From a virus, in the IMG/VR virus record IMGVR_UViG_3300037189_004468, positions 1 through 62,476 of that record: DNA of 62,476 nt; one strand, 5' to 3'. Both the position numbers and the translations under genes were made by a program. Below the pieces are notes generated by a model. That model was not told the origin of the DNA, did no database searches, and was given only the letters and a program-made list of their open reading frames with translations. Shown piece by piece: positions 39,352 through 49,340 of this stretch (position 1 is its first letter; each line of letters begins with the position of its first letter).

Positions 39352-40128
39352 TTATTTAGCTAATGGATTATATGGGCCAAACAAATCATTATCATATATA
39401 TTTTGATATGGATTAGCATATGGGCTAACTGACTGACCAATATTTGGATTCATTTGAAATTGAGCTAAAGGATTATATTGTGAATTCTCCCATGCTTTTG
39501 CTTGAATGTTTGAATTAGGCAATACAATTCCAGTAGATGTAGATAACTTGCTGTCTTTGTTTGTGCTTTCTTCTTGCTTTTCATACAATGGCTTTCCCTT
39601 CTCATATTGAACAGCTAATGCGCCAATAGTTCCGGCAGCACCAGTAAGGCCAGCGTTAATATTTGCCTGACCTTGTGCTCTTGCCATTTGAGCTCCTTGT
39701 AATTGAGATGTTAAGAAGTCATTTTGTTGTGCAACCTTACGAGCCTGCATTGCTTGCTCTTGTTGTGCAACAAATGTATCTCTTTCATATTTAGCCTGAT
39801 CAAGTTGAGCAGCCAATTGTAAGTCTTGTGCAGTACCTTGCTGTCCAACACCTGGCAAGCCACCTAATACAGCAGCAGCTCCAGCACCTTGCAATGCTTG
39901 CACCTGGTTCGCTGTTCTTTGAGCGCCTGATTGTTGCGCTAACTGATAACCAAGTTGTGGCACTTGTACGCCAGCAACTCTGTTTTGTTCAGCCAACATT
40001 TTTTGTTGTGCTCCAATATCAGCAGCTGACTTAGCAGCAGCCTTCTCTTGTTGTACTCCTTCGTATGTTTGATATGCGTTAAGAGCCAATCCAGCTCCTG
40101 CAACCAATGTAGATGTTAATGCAGCCAT
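39352..40128 (-). CDS. Ala/Gln-rich internal virion protein
   Basis: 258 residues. The N-terminus is a hydrophobic Ala/Gly helix (MAALTSTLVAGAGLALNAYQ), then ~150 residues rich in Ala, Gln and Gly (for example GQANINAGLTGAAGTIGALA), then an Asn/Pro/Tyr-rich tail. T7 gp14-like and other small podovirus ejection proteins have this composition. Likely to enter the host envelope with the two larger proteins downstream. Confidence 0.7.
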   Translation of the reverse strand: MAALTSTLVAGAGLALNAYQTYEGVQQEKAAAKSAADIGAQQKMLAEQNRVAGVQVPQLGYQLAQQSGAQRTANQVQALQGAGAAAVLGGLPGVGQQGTAQDLQLAAQLDQAKYERDTFVAQQEQAMQARKVAQQNDFLTSQLQGAQMARAQGQANINAGLTGAAGTIGALAVQYEKGKPLYEKQEESTNKDSKLSTSTGIVLPNSNIQAKAWENSQYNPLAQFQMNPNIGQSVSPYANPYQNIYDNDLFGPYNPLAK

Positions 40129-40131
40129 GTC

Positions 40132-40542
40132 TTATTGTTTTATAAATACTAATTCTGTGCATCCTGTAGAACCCTCCAGGAAGCCAAATTCTTTCATGCT
40201 TTTTATCAATGATGGGTTCTTCATTGACGAGTAGATATATGTTTTGCCAGATAAGAATGACATTGCTTTCGCAACCTCAATCATATAAGCTAACGCATTC
40301 TTCCTCAATACTTTATCTTTTACCTCAAAGTTACTAACGATAAACTCTAACCAGCAAATCTTTGAGTTTGTCATGTACAAAAAGCAGGCACAGATATCTA
40401 CGCCATCTTTTGAAACCATAACTCCTTCTAAATTAAAAGGTAAGAAATCTCTCGCAGGGGCATCCCATCTCCAATCTTTCCACCATTTCTTTAAAATGTT
40501 CTCGTAATCAGATTCTGAAATGACTCTTGTTTCAAACTTCAT
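40132..40542 (-). CDS. GNAT-fold acetyltransferase-like protein
   Basis: 136 residues. The pattern ESDYENILKKWWKDWRWDAP, VSKDGVDICACFLYMTNSKI, WLEFIVSNFEVKDKVLRKNA (V-strand then helix) and IYSSMKNPSLIKSMKEFGFL fits the GNAT fold, with the final strand in CTELVFIK. The usual Q/R-x-x-G-x-G/A loop is poorly conserved. Similar genes lie among structural genes of other podoviruses, role unknown. Promoter -7 TATCTTTG at 40550-40557. Confidence 0.7.
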   Translation of the reverse strand: MKFETRVISESDYENILKKWWKDWRWDAPARDFLPFNLEGVMVSKDGVDICACFLYMTNSKICWLEFIVSNFEVKDKVLRKNALAYMIEVAKAMSFLSGKTYIYSSMKNPSLIKSMKEFGFLEGSTGCTELVFIKQ

Positions 40543-40549
40543 ATTAATG

Positions 40550-40557
40550 CAAAGATA
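40550..40557 (-). promoter_or_regulatory. Promoter -7 element (TATCTTTG)
   Basis: Minus-strand TAnnTTTG match 8 bases upstream of the GNAT-like start. It would drive the internal virion protein genes as a sub-operon. Confidence 0.55.
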
Positions 40558-40562
40558 CTAAA

Positions 40563-41357
40563 TTAAGGGTAACTTTTAAATACCTCTGAAGATACTTGGA
40601 AAACTTCTACAGAATCAGTGTTTGTGCTATCCAATTGCACGTCCATATAGTATCCTCTCAATCCAAAAGATTCTGATACTGAATTCTTTACGGACAAAAT
40701 AAAGTCTCCTACAATCGGTGCAACAAGTGTTCCGGATGCGTCAGCGATAATTCGTATAACCGTCCTGTTTGTTACAGGGTTATATGTCTTTGTAGATGCC
40801 ATACCACACTTTGCTTTTGCGGCTAGCGATCCATTGATTCTATAAATGATGTCACCGCTAAATCTCCCAGGGCTATTTAGATTGACATTATCTCCAACCT
40901 TTCCGGCAAATGTAATGTCTACAAAGCCAGCGCCAGAAGAAACAAGCAAAACTTCAGATACTCCTTGAGCCGATAAGTACACTGTATTCGACTCATTGTC
41001 CTCTCTACGGATATATGCAAACCACATCCCTTCCTTTCTTGTAAAGTTGTCATTGTTGATGTTGCCAGATCCAAGGTTAGATAAAACTTGGGCTCCCCAG
41101 CTATCGCTTGCCTCAAGATGCAATGTCTTAAACATTTTCTGTTCGTCAGGCGCATCGTTGAATATTGTTCTTACAGAAGAGTTGTATTGCGTTCCATAAA
41201 AGTTATTATGTACTGAATTAGTATTGTGCTTCCATATCTCGCCATTAACGAACGTGTAGAAGTTGTTATTCATATTTGCCATCCAATCAGGAAAGTAAGA
41301 ATGAAATGATGTCCATCCAGTCAAGACGGGAGAGTATGTTAATGTATAGTTCGCCAT
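40563..41357 (-). CDS. Putative tail or spike structural protein
   Basis: 264 residues, beta-rich. The N-terminus YTLTYSPVLTGWTSFHSYFP, DWMANMNNNFYTFVNGEIWK and HNNFYGTQYNSSVRTIFND is a pattern found in structural proteins of several Bacteroidota podoviruses and cyanophages. The C-terminal ~100 residues are Gly/Asp/Val strands. A virion role is inferred from this and from its place between the tail protein and ejection proteins. Promoter -7 TAAATTTG at 41363-41370 lies inside the glycosyltransferase gene end. Confidence 0.7.
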   Translation of the reverse strand: MANYTLTYSPVLTGWTSFHSYFPDWMANMNNNFYTFVNGEIWKHNTNSVHNNFYGTQYNSSVRTIFNDAPDEQKMFKTLHLEASDSWGAQVLSNLGSGNINNDNFTRKEGMWFAYIRREDNESNTVYLSAQGVSEVLLVSSGAGFVDITFAGKVGDNVNLNSPGRFSGDIIYRINGSLAAKAKCGMASTKTYNPVTNRTVIRIIADASGTLVAPIVGDFILSVKNSVSESFGLRGYYMDVQLDSTNTDSVEVFQVSSEVFKSYP

Positions 41358-42298
41358 TACTGCAAATTTAATCTTTTTTTGGCGGAGTTCTCAATCCACT
41401 TCCAATATAAGTAAGAACACCTGTTTGGATCTAATCCTTTTATATCCAATCCGATTGGATCTACGTTGACATATTTGCCCTTTACAAACATACCAGTGCT
41501 GTCATCTATGGCTCCGGCATTATGATAAAGGCTAACTTTGTCCCACCTTGGTGCGCCACACGTCGCCCATGCGAAGTCAAACTCTGGCACAACTTTAGTC
41601 TCGATGCCTCGCTTCCATAAGCACCATAGCTCGGCCCACATACTGGCACACCATATCTGCACACCGTAAGGGTCACCGTCATTCTTCTTGTCTTTTAGTT
41701 CTCCAAGGCCGAAGTACAGTGCATTGCTAATATCCTCAACCTCTTGCCAGTAATCAGCGTCAACGCCTTTCAGTAGTTTCTGTGCACCACCGCTCATCAT
41801 TTCGTTGGCTTCAACAATATGATGGTCAATGCCAGCCAAATCGCACATCTTTAAGAATACGTCTTCGCCCTTGCTTTTGATATACTTTGCACCAATATAA
41901 CTTATCGTATCGGATAAATAGCAGATATTATCGTATCTATGCGTATCAAAATTCATCGGCCTTGTAAATAAGAAGTCACAATCGTGATAAAAGATGGCAC
42001 AATTCTTTGGAAATTTGTGACATACTTTCTTTAATATGTGCGGCTGAATGGATGGCGCATAGCCTTTATTCTCTCTCGTGTCCTCTGCGTAAATGAAATT
42101 AACTTTTGGATACATTCTCTGGCATCTCAACCAAGATGCTGGCAAATCATTGTCTATGGCTGCGACAACGTAAATATCCTTCTCATCTATTCCCATAGAT
42201 GTAAAGTTATTTAAGTAAACCTCAACCTGCCAGGCATAATAGTCCGTGGCAGGTTGGGCTGAGAGATAGATTAAGGGCAATCTAGTGCTGATATCCAT
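41357..42298 (-). CDS. GT-A type glycosyltransferase-like protein
   Basis: 313 residues from the ATG at 42298 (MDISTRLPLIYLSAQPATDY). A start at 42355 would overlap the upstream gene by 85 bases and is less likely. Nucleotide-sugar features: VVAAIDNDLP, KNCAIFYHDCDFLFTRPMNF with D-C-D as the metal-binding DxD, and a late GAPRWDKVSLYHNAG with His. Large Trp content (MWAELWCLWKRG). It may glycosylate a tail or capsid protein, or host surface sugars. Its overlap with the long Thr/Ser-rich tail protein makes that protein a candidate substrate. Confidence 0.75.
   Translation of the reverse strand: MDISTRLPLIYLSAQPATDYYAWQVEVYLNNFTSMGIDEKDIYVVAAIDNDLPASWLRCQRMYPKVNFIYAEDTRENKGYAPSIQPHILKKVCHKFPKNCAIFYHDCDFLFTRPMNFDTHRYDNICYLSDTISYIGAKYIKSKGEDVFLKMCDLAGIDHHIVEANEMMSGGAQKLLKGVDADYWQEVEDISNALYFGLGELKDKKNDGDPYGVQIWCASMWAELWCLWKRGIETKVVPEFDFAWATCGAPRWDKVSLYHNAGAIDDSTGMFVKGKYVNVDPIGLDIKGLDPNRCSYLYWKWIENSAKKRLNLQ
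41363..41370 (-). promoter_or_regulatory. Promoter -7 element (TAAATTTG)
   Basis: Minus-strand TAnnTTTG match 6 bases upstream of the ATG at 41357. Confidence 0.45.
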
Positions 42299-45200
42299 TG
42301 TGTGCCGTCCCACTGAAAGGTTGCGAATACTCCACCTAAGTCTCTCTTGTACCATCCAGCAGGCGCAAGTACTGTTCCGCCAGCATTGGTGTATAAAGAT
42401 CCTGTAGAGCCAAAGTTATTGGTGTAGTAGTATCCAGTGAATGCGCTTGACGCACATGATGCTCCAGACGTTAATCCAAACGCTAAGCTTACATTGTAAA
42501 CAGGAGGCGCTGTTGTTGTGGTAGTTGTTGTACTTGTTGTTGTACTTGTCGTTGTACTCGTGGTTGTACTTGTTGTTGTACTCGTGGTTGTGGTAGTTGT
42601 AGCGCAGTTATACTTTGCAAGAACTAATCCTGTAATAGATATCTGCAAGGCATAAGTATTTGCGCCTTCATTTACATAGTACCACTTATTCAATCCATTA
42701 AATACAATTGTACCTATTGAGTTGGTATAGATAAAGTCTCCAAGTGCAGGATATGCGCTAGCTCCGTTATGGTAGAACGTAGTTGAGTTTACACCTAAAG
42801 AACAAGAACTATACTGAGTGCTATATCCCGTTGGATCCATAAGGTATCCAGTAAAGGTAGGCGTAGTCGTTGTTGTGGTTGTTGTCGTAGATGTAGTCGT
42901 TGTTGTACCAATACACGTTGCGCAGTTTGCGTAAAGAACTCTTGGATTAGGAATTAAATACCCATAAGGCTGAGCAGATACCGTGCCAGTAATTGTCCAG
43001 CAGTTGCCATCAGATGACTTCAATACATTACCTACTGAAATTGCTTGAGCATAAGTATCTAACAATACGTCATTGTATGTTGTACCACACAATGTTGCGC
43101 TGTAATAATTGCCTGCTGGCAAAGTAGTTGTGGTCGTTGTGGTTCCGCAATTAAATACGTCAACTACATTTCCAAGGTTGTCAACCTTGATTGCTTGTCC
43201 GTTATTTATTAAGTACCAATTATTACCACCTACTAAAGGTGTAGCGCCATTTTGATCTTCATAAACAATGTCATCAACCATTGGAAATACTGTGTATCCA
43301 TTTGAGTACATAGTGACAAATGTAGGCACAGCAATCGCGCAGCATAATGACGCACTCACTTGATTATGAACCTTGTCCACTTGGATAGGTACATAGTTTA
43401 CAGGTTGACTATTGACAGTAATTGTAAATGTGTTTGGTATACTTGTTCCTACACAGTTAGTTGCAGTCACAGTTAAGTTGTATTGCCCGAATCCAGACGC
43501 TGTTCCGGAAATCAATCCCGTTGAAGTGTCAAGAGTTAAGCCTGCTGGCATACTATTAGTTTGACAAGGTCCTACTAATGAGAATGTTACATCTGATCCA
43601 GTGACAACTGATATTGTGCCGGTAACATAGCATTTGTAAATAACCTGACCAACGTTAACCACAACATTCTCATACAATAATGTATTTGGGTTCTGTCCAG
43701 TAACAACACCACCAACTGTTCCTCCATCAATCGAATAGTTAGACGATGTGGTTGATACGGCAAAGCTTGTCGGGTTATTTGTTGCAGCTATCTTAATGCT
43801 TACATCGTTACCTTGGATGTATTCTACATTGCCTTGAATAACAACTGGCACAGCAACCTCAGTACATCCGCAAGCGGTTACCGATAGAACAACACCGAAG
43901 TTGTCAATGTTTAGCGCATAGCCAGATATATAATAATACTTACTGTCTCCGGCAAACAATGTTGTTCCACCAGCATCAGAATATATAATGTTCCCCTCAG
44001 AAGGTATGCTATTTTGTCCATTATAATATACAGTTGTGCTTGTACTTCCTCCGCACGCAAGTGCTGAAGTTGCATAAGGTGTTGTCCCCATTGCAATTGA
44101 CCTCAGTGTGGTTGCATAAGTCTGGAATGACCATGTTGTGCTAGCAATAGGAGAGTAAACATACAAGAAATAACTTCCTGTTGTTTGCTTAACTTGCGTC
44201 AAGAATCCTACTCCATTGTTTACCAATCCATTATAAGGAGAGCTTAAGTTTATATTGTCAACGCCCAATGCAACTAATGCATTATAGTTTGCTAAACTGT
44301 TTAGTCCAACATATCCACTATCATTTATTAGGTTGTTATTTGCGTCGTATAAAACAAACCTAGAAGCGCCAACACCTGCATTGTATTTCAACTGTACGTT
44401 ACCTACGCTTGAGCCATAGTTAAGCTCAATGATCTCAGGGTTCAACGTGCCAGAAGATGTAGACGATCCAACACTTGGAATGTTTACCTTGTTTCTATAG
44501 TCCCAAATCAAATATAAATTAGTACCATTCGCTGCATAGTTAAAGTTTGCATTGTAAAGCCCTGCACTATAAACTGGTGTAATCTCGGTAGACGCTGCAA
44601 TCAATGAATCTACGTTTGCAGGGTCATAGGTTGTATTTGTATCTAACGAATATACTTTGTTACCCAAACTTGGATTAAAGATCTTTATATTCGATCCTTG
44701 TGCATTTGTAGAGTCAGTGTAAGATGTAAGCGTTACGGTATCTCCTACTGCTGGAATATCACCTTGGCCAACAACACCAACATTTTGAGCGTACAATGAC
44801 AACCCAGTTGGCTGCATTACTACGTTTGAGTACAAGGCTCCCGAAGATCCTGAGCTTGTCCAGTTTACTCTTTGTTGTGTTTGTGAGCCACCTTGAGATA
44901 TCTGATCACCATTAGCAACCACAACTGTCTTAATAACAGCAGGCTTGTTAGATTGAGTCAGTATAACATCTTGAAATGTTCCACAAGCATTTACTCTTAT
45001 TCTTATAGATCTCGCAGCACCAGCGCCAATGTTTGATGTAAGCGTAACTTTAATAAGTTTGTTTCCCGTGCCGGCAACTTGAGAAAGTGTAGCCCATCCA
45101 GTTCCAAACCCATTGTCAATCAATGACACTGTCCAGTTCTGAGATGCCGTAATAATAAATGTGTCATATGTGCCGGCAGTTCCTTCGATAAAGAAAACTG

Positions 45201-48200
45201 TTTTGTTTACAGAGTATGTACACAAGTTTACAGTCTTCGTGTTGCTTGTCAATACATACACGGCATCATAAGGATCGTATACGCCAATCTTTTGTGTGTC
45301 GGGACCACTTGAGAACAAATCTCTAAACCAATCTCTCATCCCTTGAGAAGATATCTCAAACAATCCAGACTCATCAAGCTTCATTACTGTGCCTCTTCTG
45401 GCATCAGTAAAGAACATATCAGATCCCCACTTTGCAAAACTCTCAGGGTTCAAGCTAATACCATATTCTCCCATGAACGGCACGGGTGTACCAAGCACTT
45501 CAGGGATAGAAGCAATTGAGCCTCCGCCAACAGCATCGCTTAATAAGTTCTTCTCGTAAAGAACTTTAAATACTTTATTCTCTTGGAATACAATTAAGTC
45601 AGTATCTCTTGAATGCAGCTTTTGAATAGATCCGTATGCTCTGTCTAAGAACTTAAAGTTAGCTTTTGATAAGTTGAACTCATTCAATCTGTTGGTAGAT
45701 GTCTCAGACTGATATATTTGCGAGTATGTGATGCCAGAAATTGCATTGCTTTGCGCATAGCTATCAATATACGAGTTAACTCTTGGAGTATTGCCTAGAA
45801 TAGGTTGATTGAAATCATCTCTAACTCTATAACTTTCAACACCATTACCAAAAGAGAATGCATTAAAGTCATTAATCTGCAAAGTTGCAATACCATTTAA
45901 TACTTGTCCAGTATCTCCGGTAACAGTTGAGCTGTGAAGCTTTACGAGTCCGTTAGGCGTACTTACGCTTGTGATTGGGTATGTCGTTGGTATTTCATAG
46001 AATATCTCAGAATTATTATCTCTTCCAATTGTTTCAAGCACGATAGGATTTTGACCACCAGGTACATAAGTAATTTTAAATGTAATTATGTTTTCAGGGA
46101 TTGATGTTATTCCACCTCCATCTAATACACCTTTTTGACTGTTTACATCATATCCTTTTACAACCATGGAAACAGATCCAAGCACAACCCTAAAGAAAAC
46201 ATTAAATGGACCATGGTTTTTTCCACTTTCATCGTATTGTCTAAATTTGGTATAAATCTGGTCTTCATAAAACCACTCTTCAATGTTTACATAATTAGAA
46301 GAGGAAATAAATGTTTGTTCTGGCTGATCTGCTGCGCCTTGACTTTCAGATATATCTATCTTAATAACTTGTCCGGAAGTTATATTGTTTAATGGTAACG
46401 CTGCAAAACCACCATCTCTTTGAGCGGTTTGCCACGAAGTTGGGCCATTAAATGTATTAGAACCAAAACTTCTACAGTTAATTCTCCAAGAATCTCCTAT
46501 TGTATATCCTGTGTTTGATCCAAATATAATAAGACCAATCGCCTTACCTGATGCATCTTTTAAAAGATTGCCTTTCTTTAGGCCTACGCTATCTTTGTTT
46601 ACTACAATATTTGACTCAATAGGTTTAGATGTATTGGGAAATAAATAATAACTAAATTTGTTTGTAGCAGTCATTTTGACAATATATCTGGCATCATTAG
46701 CCCCTCCATAGTTAGGGATAGCCGTTAATTTATTATTGCCAGTACCATAAAATATTGGGGTTTCAATTCCAGAGTACTTATCGTAATAAGGCTTAACTAT
46801 ATTTGAACTCGTGTCTCTATTTTTTGCTGATCCAGTATCAGATATAATAATCTCAGAATTAGCTATCTTAGTAAATAAAGTTCCTTCAGATTTAATCTTA
46901 ATATAAAACCCTTCAGGTTGAGTTGTTGGAGGATTATTCAAGAAGTTAATCGCCTTCATATCTGCCTCAATAATCTTGTATCTCTCAGCAGAGCCAGTTG
47001 GCCCAGACTCGGTAGACTTAATTGTTAAGTAAGCATCTTTCTGAACTTTGTCAATATCAGATTTAGGTATTAAGAACCAAGTATATAATCCATCTTGAAA
47101 ATAATCAACCGGGAATACATTGTAATACTCTGATTTGTTTTGCTTTATGAAGAACCTATACTTCGTTGCAAAGCAAGGAGCATAATTCTTTACAGCAACT
47201 TTTAATAAGTTTTGCGCTGTAGATGCACTTGCTGGCACATGAACTGTATTACCATCAGAGGTAAGAACAGTTGTCATTCTGCCATAATCATCCAAGTACA
47301 CAATCCCTATCTCATAGTCCCTGTCACTTTTGAATGTTTTTCTTGGAACACCCTTAGTTACTACCGGTATAGAATTCAATTCAGCTTTAAGACTAACATT
47401 GATAGGCACTTGATTGCAATCAGCAATATCATAGAACTGAGTGTAATTACCATAAGATAGTCTGTTGCCAATATACTCTTGCGCTTTTGCTTTCAATGGT
47501 ACGTTGTCAAACAATCTTGTCAATTGATCTTCTGGCAATGCAGCGTAAGCCTTGTTATTCTGAAATGTAAACTTATTTGATAACGCTGTCGCCTTGGTTA
47601 TGTTCTCAATAATATTTGCCGTCAATGAATAGCTGTCCTTAAATATTAACTGAACCTCTTTTACATTGCTGTCTCCTAAGTCAAAAGTAATCTCAACGGT
47701 ATTGTTTGCATTGACCATAGACTTGTTACTACCTGTCCCATAATCATATGAGAACACCTTAGGGAAAAATGCAACGTCAGAGAATGGCGACAATGCACTA
47801 TATTCATTATCAAGGTACTTATATCTATAAGCAAATCTTATAAATCTCTCGCTGATATTATTCACGTCAGTGCCATCATTGCTCATTACAATTGTAGGCG
47901 CATTCAATGGAGGAGCTAAGATCACAGATATATCTTTGTCTGTGAATCCATCTAACGGATATGTTCTTGTTACATTTATTTTTCTTGGTGGGTTTAATCC
48001 ATCTGTCCAATATAATAAATTATCAACTAAGTTGACACCAGTAATTAAAAAGTTAGTACTAAACTTCAAGTATTCAACTGGAGCTCTACCAACACTTTCT
48101 ATTAATAATATATATGTCTCTCCTGTTCCGTTTGCGTTCTCATGGTATTTCACAACCATATTAAACACGCCCTTCACAAAGTAGTATATATTATTGTTTG

Positions 48201-48444
48201 CCTGATCAACATACGAACCAATGGTTGTGTATGTGCCTGGCAATGTTATACCCATGGCTAACGCAGCAGCCCTCAATCCAGACACTTGAGTGTTACCCAT
48301 TACATTCTGTACGGAACCAACACTTGTTGCGTCAGATGTACCTACACGGATGTTTCTGGCATCTCTATATTGACCATTAGGTATAAGCCTCTCATCGAGG
48401 TCTTTGTTCATTATGCCAGCGGCAAAGTTTCTTTTTAATTCCAT
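42271..48444 (-). CDS. Giant tail (muzzle/stabilisation-type) protein with BACON and Thr/Ser linkers
   Basis: 2057 residues. The N-terminus MELKRNFAAGIMNKDLDERL, PNGQYRDARNIRV is the signature of podovirus tail stabilisation/muzzle proteins, including crAss-like phages. It is followed by a beta-propeller-like region to ~1060. A BACON-type domain lies at ~1070-1165 (CTYSVNKTVFFIEGT, NWTVSLI, ILTQSNKP) and a He_PIG-like Ig domain near ~1615-1670. Four related ~60-90-residue modules occupy ~1460 to the end, each with NGxxxxPxxGDxIYxD, Tyr-rich middle and NCG or ACG end. Thr/Ser tracts (~1765, ~1860, ~1948-1976) link them. It builds the distal tail and probably touches the host surface or mucus-type glycans. 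Confidence 0.85.
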   Translation of the reverse strand: MELKRNFAAGIMNKDLDERLIPNGQYRDARNIRVGTSDATSVGSVQNVMGNTQVSGLRAAALAMGITLPGTYTTIGSYVDQANNNIYYFVKGVFNMVVKYHENANGTGETYILLIESVGRAPVEYLKFSTNFLITGVNLVDNLLYWTDGLNPPRKINVTRTYPLDGFTDKDISVILAPPLNAPTIVMSNDGTDVNNISERFIRFAYRYKYLDNEYSALSPFSDVAFFPKVFSYDYGTGSNKSMVNANNTVEITFDLGDSNVKEVQLIFKDSYSLTANIIENITKATALSNKFTFQNNKAYAALPEDQLTRLFDNVPLKAKAQEYIGNRLSYGNYTQFYDIADCNQVPINVSLKAELNSIPVVTKGVPRKTFKSDRDYEIGIVYLDDYGRMTTVLTSDGNTVHVPASASTAQNLLKVAVKNYAPCFATKYRFFIKQNKSEYYNVFPVDYFQDGLYTWFLIPKSDIDKVQKDAYLTIKSTESGPTGSAERYKIIEADMKAINFLNNPPTTQPEGFYIKIKSEGTLFTKIANSEIIISDTGSAKNRDTSSNIVKPYYDKYSGIETPIFYGTGNNKLTAIPNYGGANDARYIVKMTATNKFSYYLFPNTSKPIESNIVVNKDSVGLKKGNLLKDASGKAIGLIIFGSNTGYTIGDSWRINCRSFGSNTFNGPTSWQTAQRDGGFAALPLNNITSGQVIKIDISESQGAADQPEQTFISSSNYVNIEEWFYEDQIYTKFRQYDESGKNHGPFNVFFRVVLGSVSMVVKGYDVNSQKGVLDGGGITSIPENIITFKITYVPGGQNPIVLETIGRDNNSEIFYEIPTTYPITSVSTPNGLVKLHSSTVTGDTGQVLNGIATLQINDFNAFSFGNGVESYRVRDDFNQPILGNTPRVNSYIDSYAQSNAISGITYSQIYQSETSTNRLNEFNLSKANFKFLDRAYGSIQKLHSRDTDLIVFQENKVFKVLYEKNLLSDAVGGGSIASIPEVLGTPVPFMGEYGISLNPESFAKWGSDMFFTDARRGTVMKLDESGLFEISSQGMRDWFRDLFSSGPDTQKIGVYDPYDAVYVLTSNTKTVNLCTYSVNKTVFFIEGTAGTYDTFIITASQNWTVSLIDNGFGTGWATLSQVAGTGNKLIKVTLTSNIGAGAARSIRIRVNACGTFQDVILTQSNKPAVIKTVVVANGDQISQGGSQTQQRVNWTSSGSSGALYSNVVMQPTGLSLYAQNVGVVGQGDIPAVGDTVTLTSYTDSTNAQGSNIKIFNPSLGNKVYSLDTNTTYDPANVDSLIAASTEITPVYSAGLYNANFNYAANGTNLYLIWDYRNKVNIPSVGSSTSSGTLNPEIIELNYGSSVGNVQLKYNAGVGASRFVLYDANNNLINDSGYVGLNSLANYNALVALGVDNINLSSPYNGLVNNGVGFLTQVKQTTGSYFLYVYSPIASTTWSFQTYATTLRSIAMGTTPYATSALACGGSTSTTVYYNGQNSIPSEGNIIYSDAGGTTLFAGDSKYYYISGYALNIDNFGVVLSVTACGCTEVAVPVVIQGNVEYIQGNDVSIKIAATNNPTSFAVSTTSSNYSIDGGTVGGVVTGQNPNTLLYENVVVNVGQVIYKCYVTGTISVVTGSDVTFSLVGPCQTNSMPAGLTLDTSTGLISGTASGFGQYNLTVTATNCVGTSIPNTFTITVNSQPVNYVPIQVDKVHNQVSASLCCAIAVPTFVTMYSNGYTVFPMVDDIVYEDQNGATPLVGGNNWYLINNGQAIKVDNLGNVVDVFNCGTTTTTTTLPAGNYYSATLCGTTYNDVLLDTYAQAISVGNVLKSSDGNCWTITGTVSAQPYGYLIPNPRVLYANCATCIGTTTTTSTTTTTTTTTPTFTGYLMDPTGYSTQYSSCSLGVNSTTFYHNGASAYPALGDFIYTNSIGTIVFNGLNKWYYVNEGANTYALQISITGLVLAKYNCATTTTTTSTTTSTTTSTTTSTTTSTTTTTTTAPPVYNVSLAFGLTSGASCASSAFTGYYYTNNFGSTGSLYTNAGGTVLAPAGWYKRDLGGVFATFQWDGTQWISALDCP
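42517..42600 (-). repeat. Thr/Ser-coding microsatellite in the giant tail gene
   Basis: About 84 bases of GTTGTTGTACTTGTTGTTGTACTCGTG-like repeats encode about 28 residues of TTTS units. Smaller tracts lie near 42860-42905 and 43125-43145. Such tracts can change length by slippage, altering linker length. Confidence 0.75.
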
Positions 48445-48446
48445 AG

Positions 48447-49340
48447 TTATTTAATCCACTTATCTCTACCACGAAGAACCATTAATAATCTTCCTGGCTT
48501 AAGGTTACTCAATCTGATTTTAGCATTTCTTAGCATCGCTGACTTCTCTTCTCTTGCACGTCTTACAATATACTCCTGAACGCCAATTCTGTTGTTTAGA
48601 ATGCACCATTTAATGTAAGAGTATACAAACTCTTCAGCAAATTTGTGAACCTTTAATTGTGATGGGTCTGCGCTTTCAAGACCATCAGAGATATATTCAA
48701 GCACGATCAATCTGCCTGATACAGCTGATGAGAAGTTAATCACACCAGATGCTTTGTCAATTACAAACTTAGGGTTGACATTCGCTTCACTTGTCTCCAT
48801 ACCAAAGCGTCCGCCAATTCCATATCTAAAGTACCAGTATCCATCATAGAACCAGCCTTCTCTTCCGTAGTACCATCCATCAATGTAAGCAATCTCCATT
48901 GCTGTGTTCTTGATGCGCGAGATATCTAATTCAGATTGACCGGTGATAATGTTGCCATCTTGGTCATAGATGAAATCATCATTGTTATCTTGCAAATATG
49001 CGTTAGCATAGTTAACCGTTGTATTCTCAGTCAACTTGAACAATACGCCATTTGCTTCTAACGAAATTCTAATATAGTCAACATAGTCAGGAGGTAAGAT
49101 GAACTTCAAATCATCCTTAACCTTCATCTCAAGAACTTTCTTATTTCTTAATGCGTCATAGTTTAGCTCCTGCAATGCTCTCTTTGCGTGGAACAAAACA
49201 TTGTAACGCGTTGCATTGTCAATCAATTTGTCAGGCCCAACATACATAAGCATGAAGTTGTTGACAATATCAGCCAATGTTGTATTCTGCCCTTCACCCC
49301 AAAGGTTTGAGTCGTTGTAATATTCTTGGTTTGTTGACAT
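48447..49340 (-). CDS. Connector ring-like virion protein 2
   Basis: 297 residues (MSTNQEYYNDSNLWGEGQNT). TLADIVNNFMLMYVGPDKLI, a helix with LFHAKRALQELNYDAL and ILPPDYVDYIRISLEANGVL are features of crAss-like ring proteins that sit between portal and tail. A Tyr/Gly-rich insert (YIDGWYYGREGWFYDGYWYF) and a basic C-terminus follow. One-base overlap with the upstream ring-like gene. Confidence 0.75.
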   Translation of the reverse strand: MSTNQEYYNDSNLWGEGQNTTLADIVNNFMLMYVGPDKLIDNATRYNVLFHAKRALQELNYDALRNKKVLEMKVKDDLKFILPPDYVDYIRISLEANGVLFKLTENTTVNYANAYLQDNNDDFIYDQDGNIITGQSELDISRIKNTAMEIAYIDGWYYGREGWFYDGYWYFRYGIGGRFGMETSEANVNPKFVIDKASGVINFSSAVSGRLIVLEYISDGLESADPSQLKVHKFAEEFVYSYIKWCILNNRIGVQEYIVRRAREEKSAMLRNAKIRLSNLKPGRLLMVLRGRDKWIK

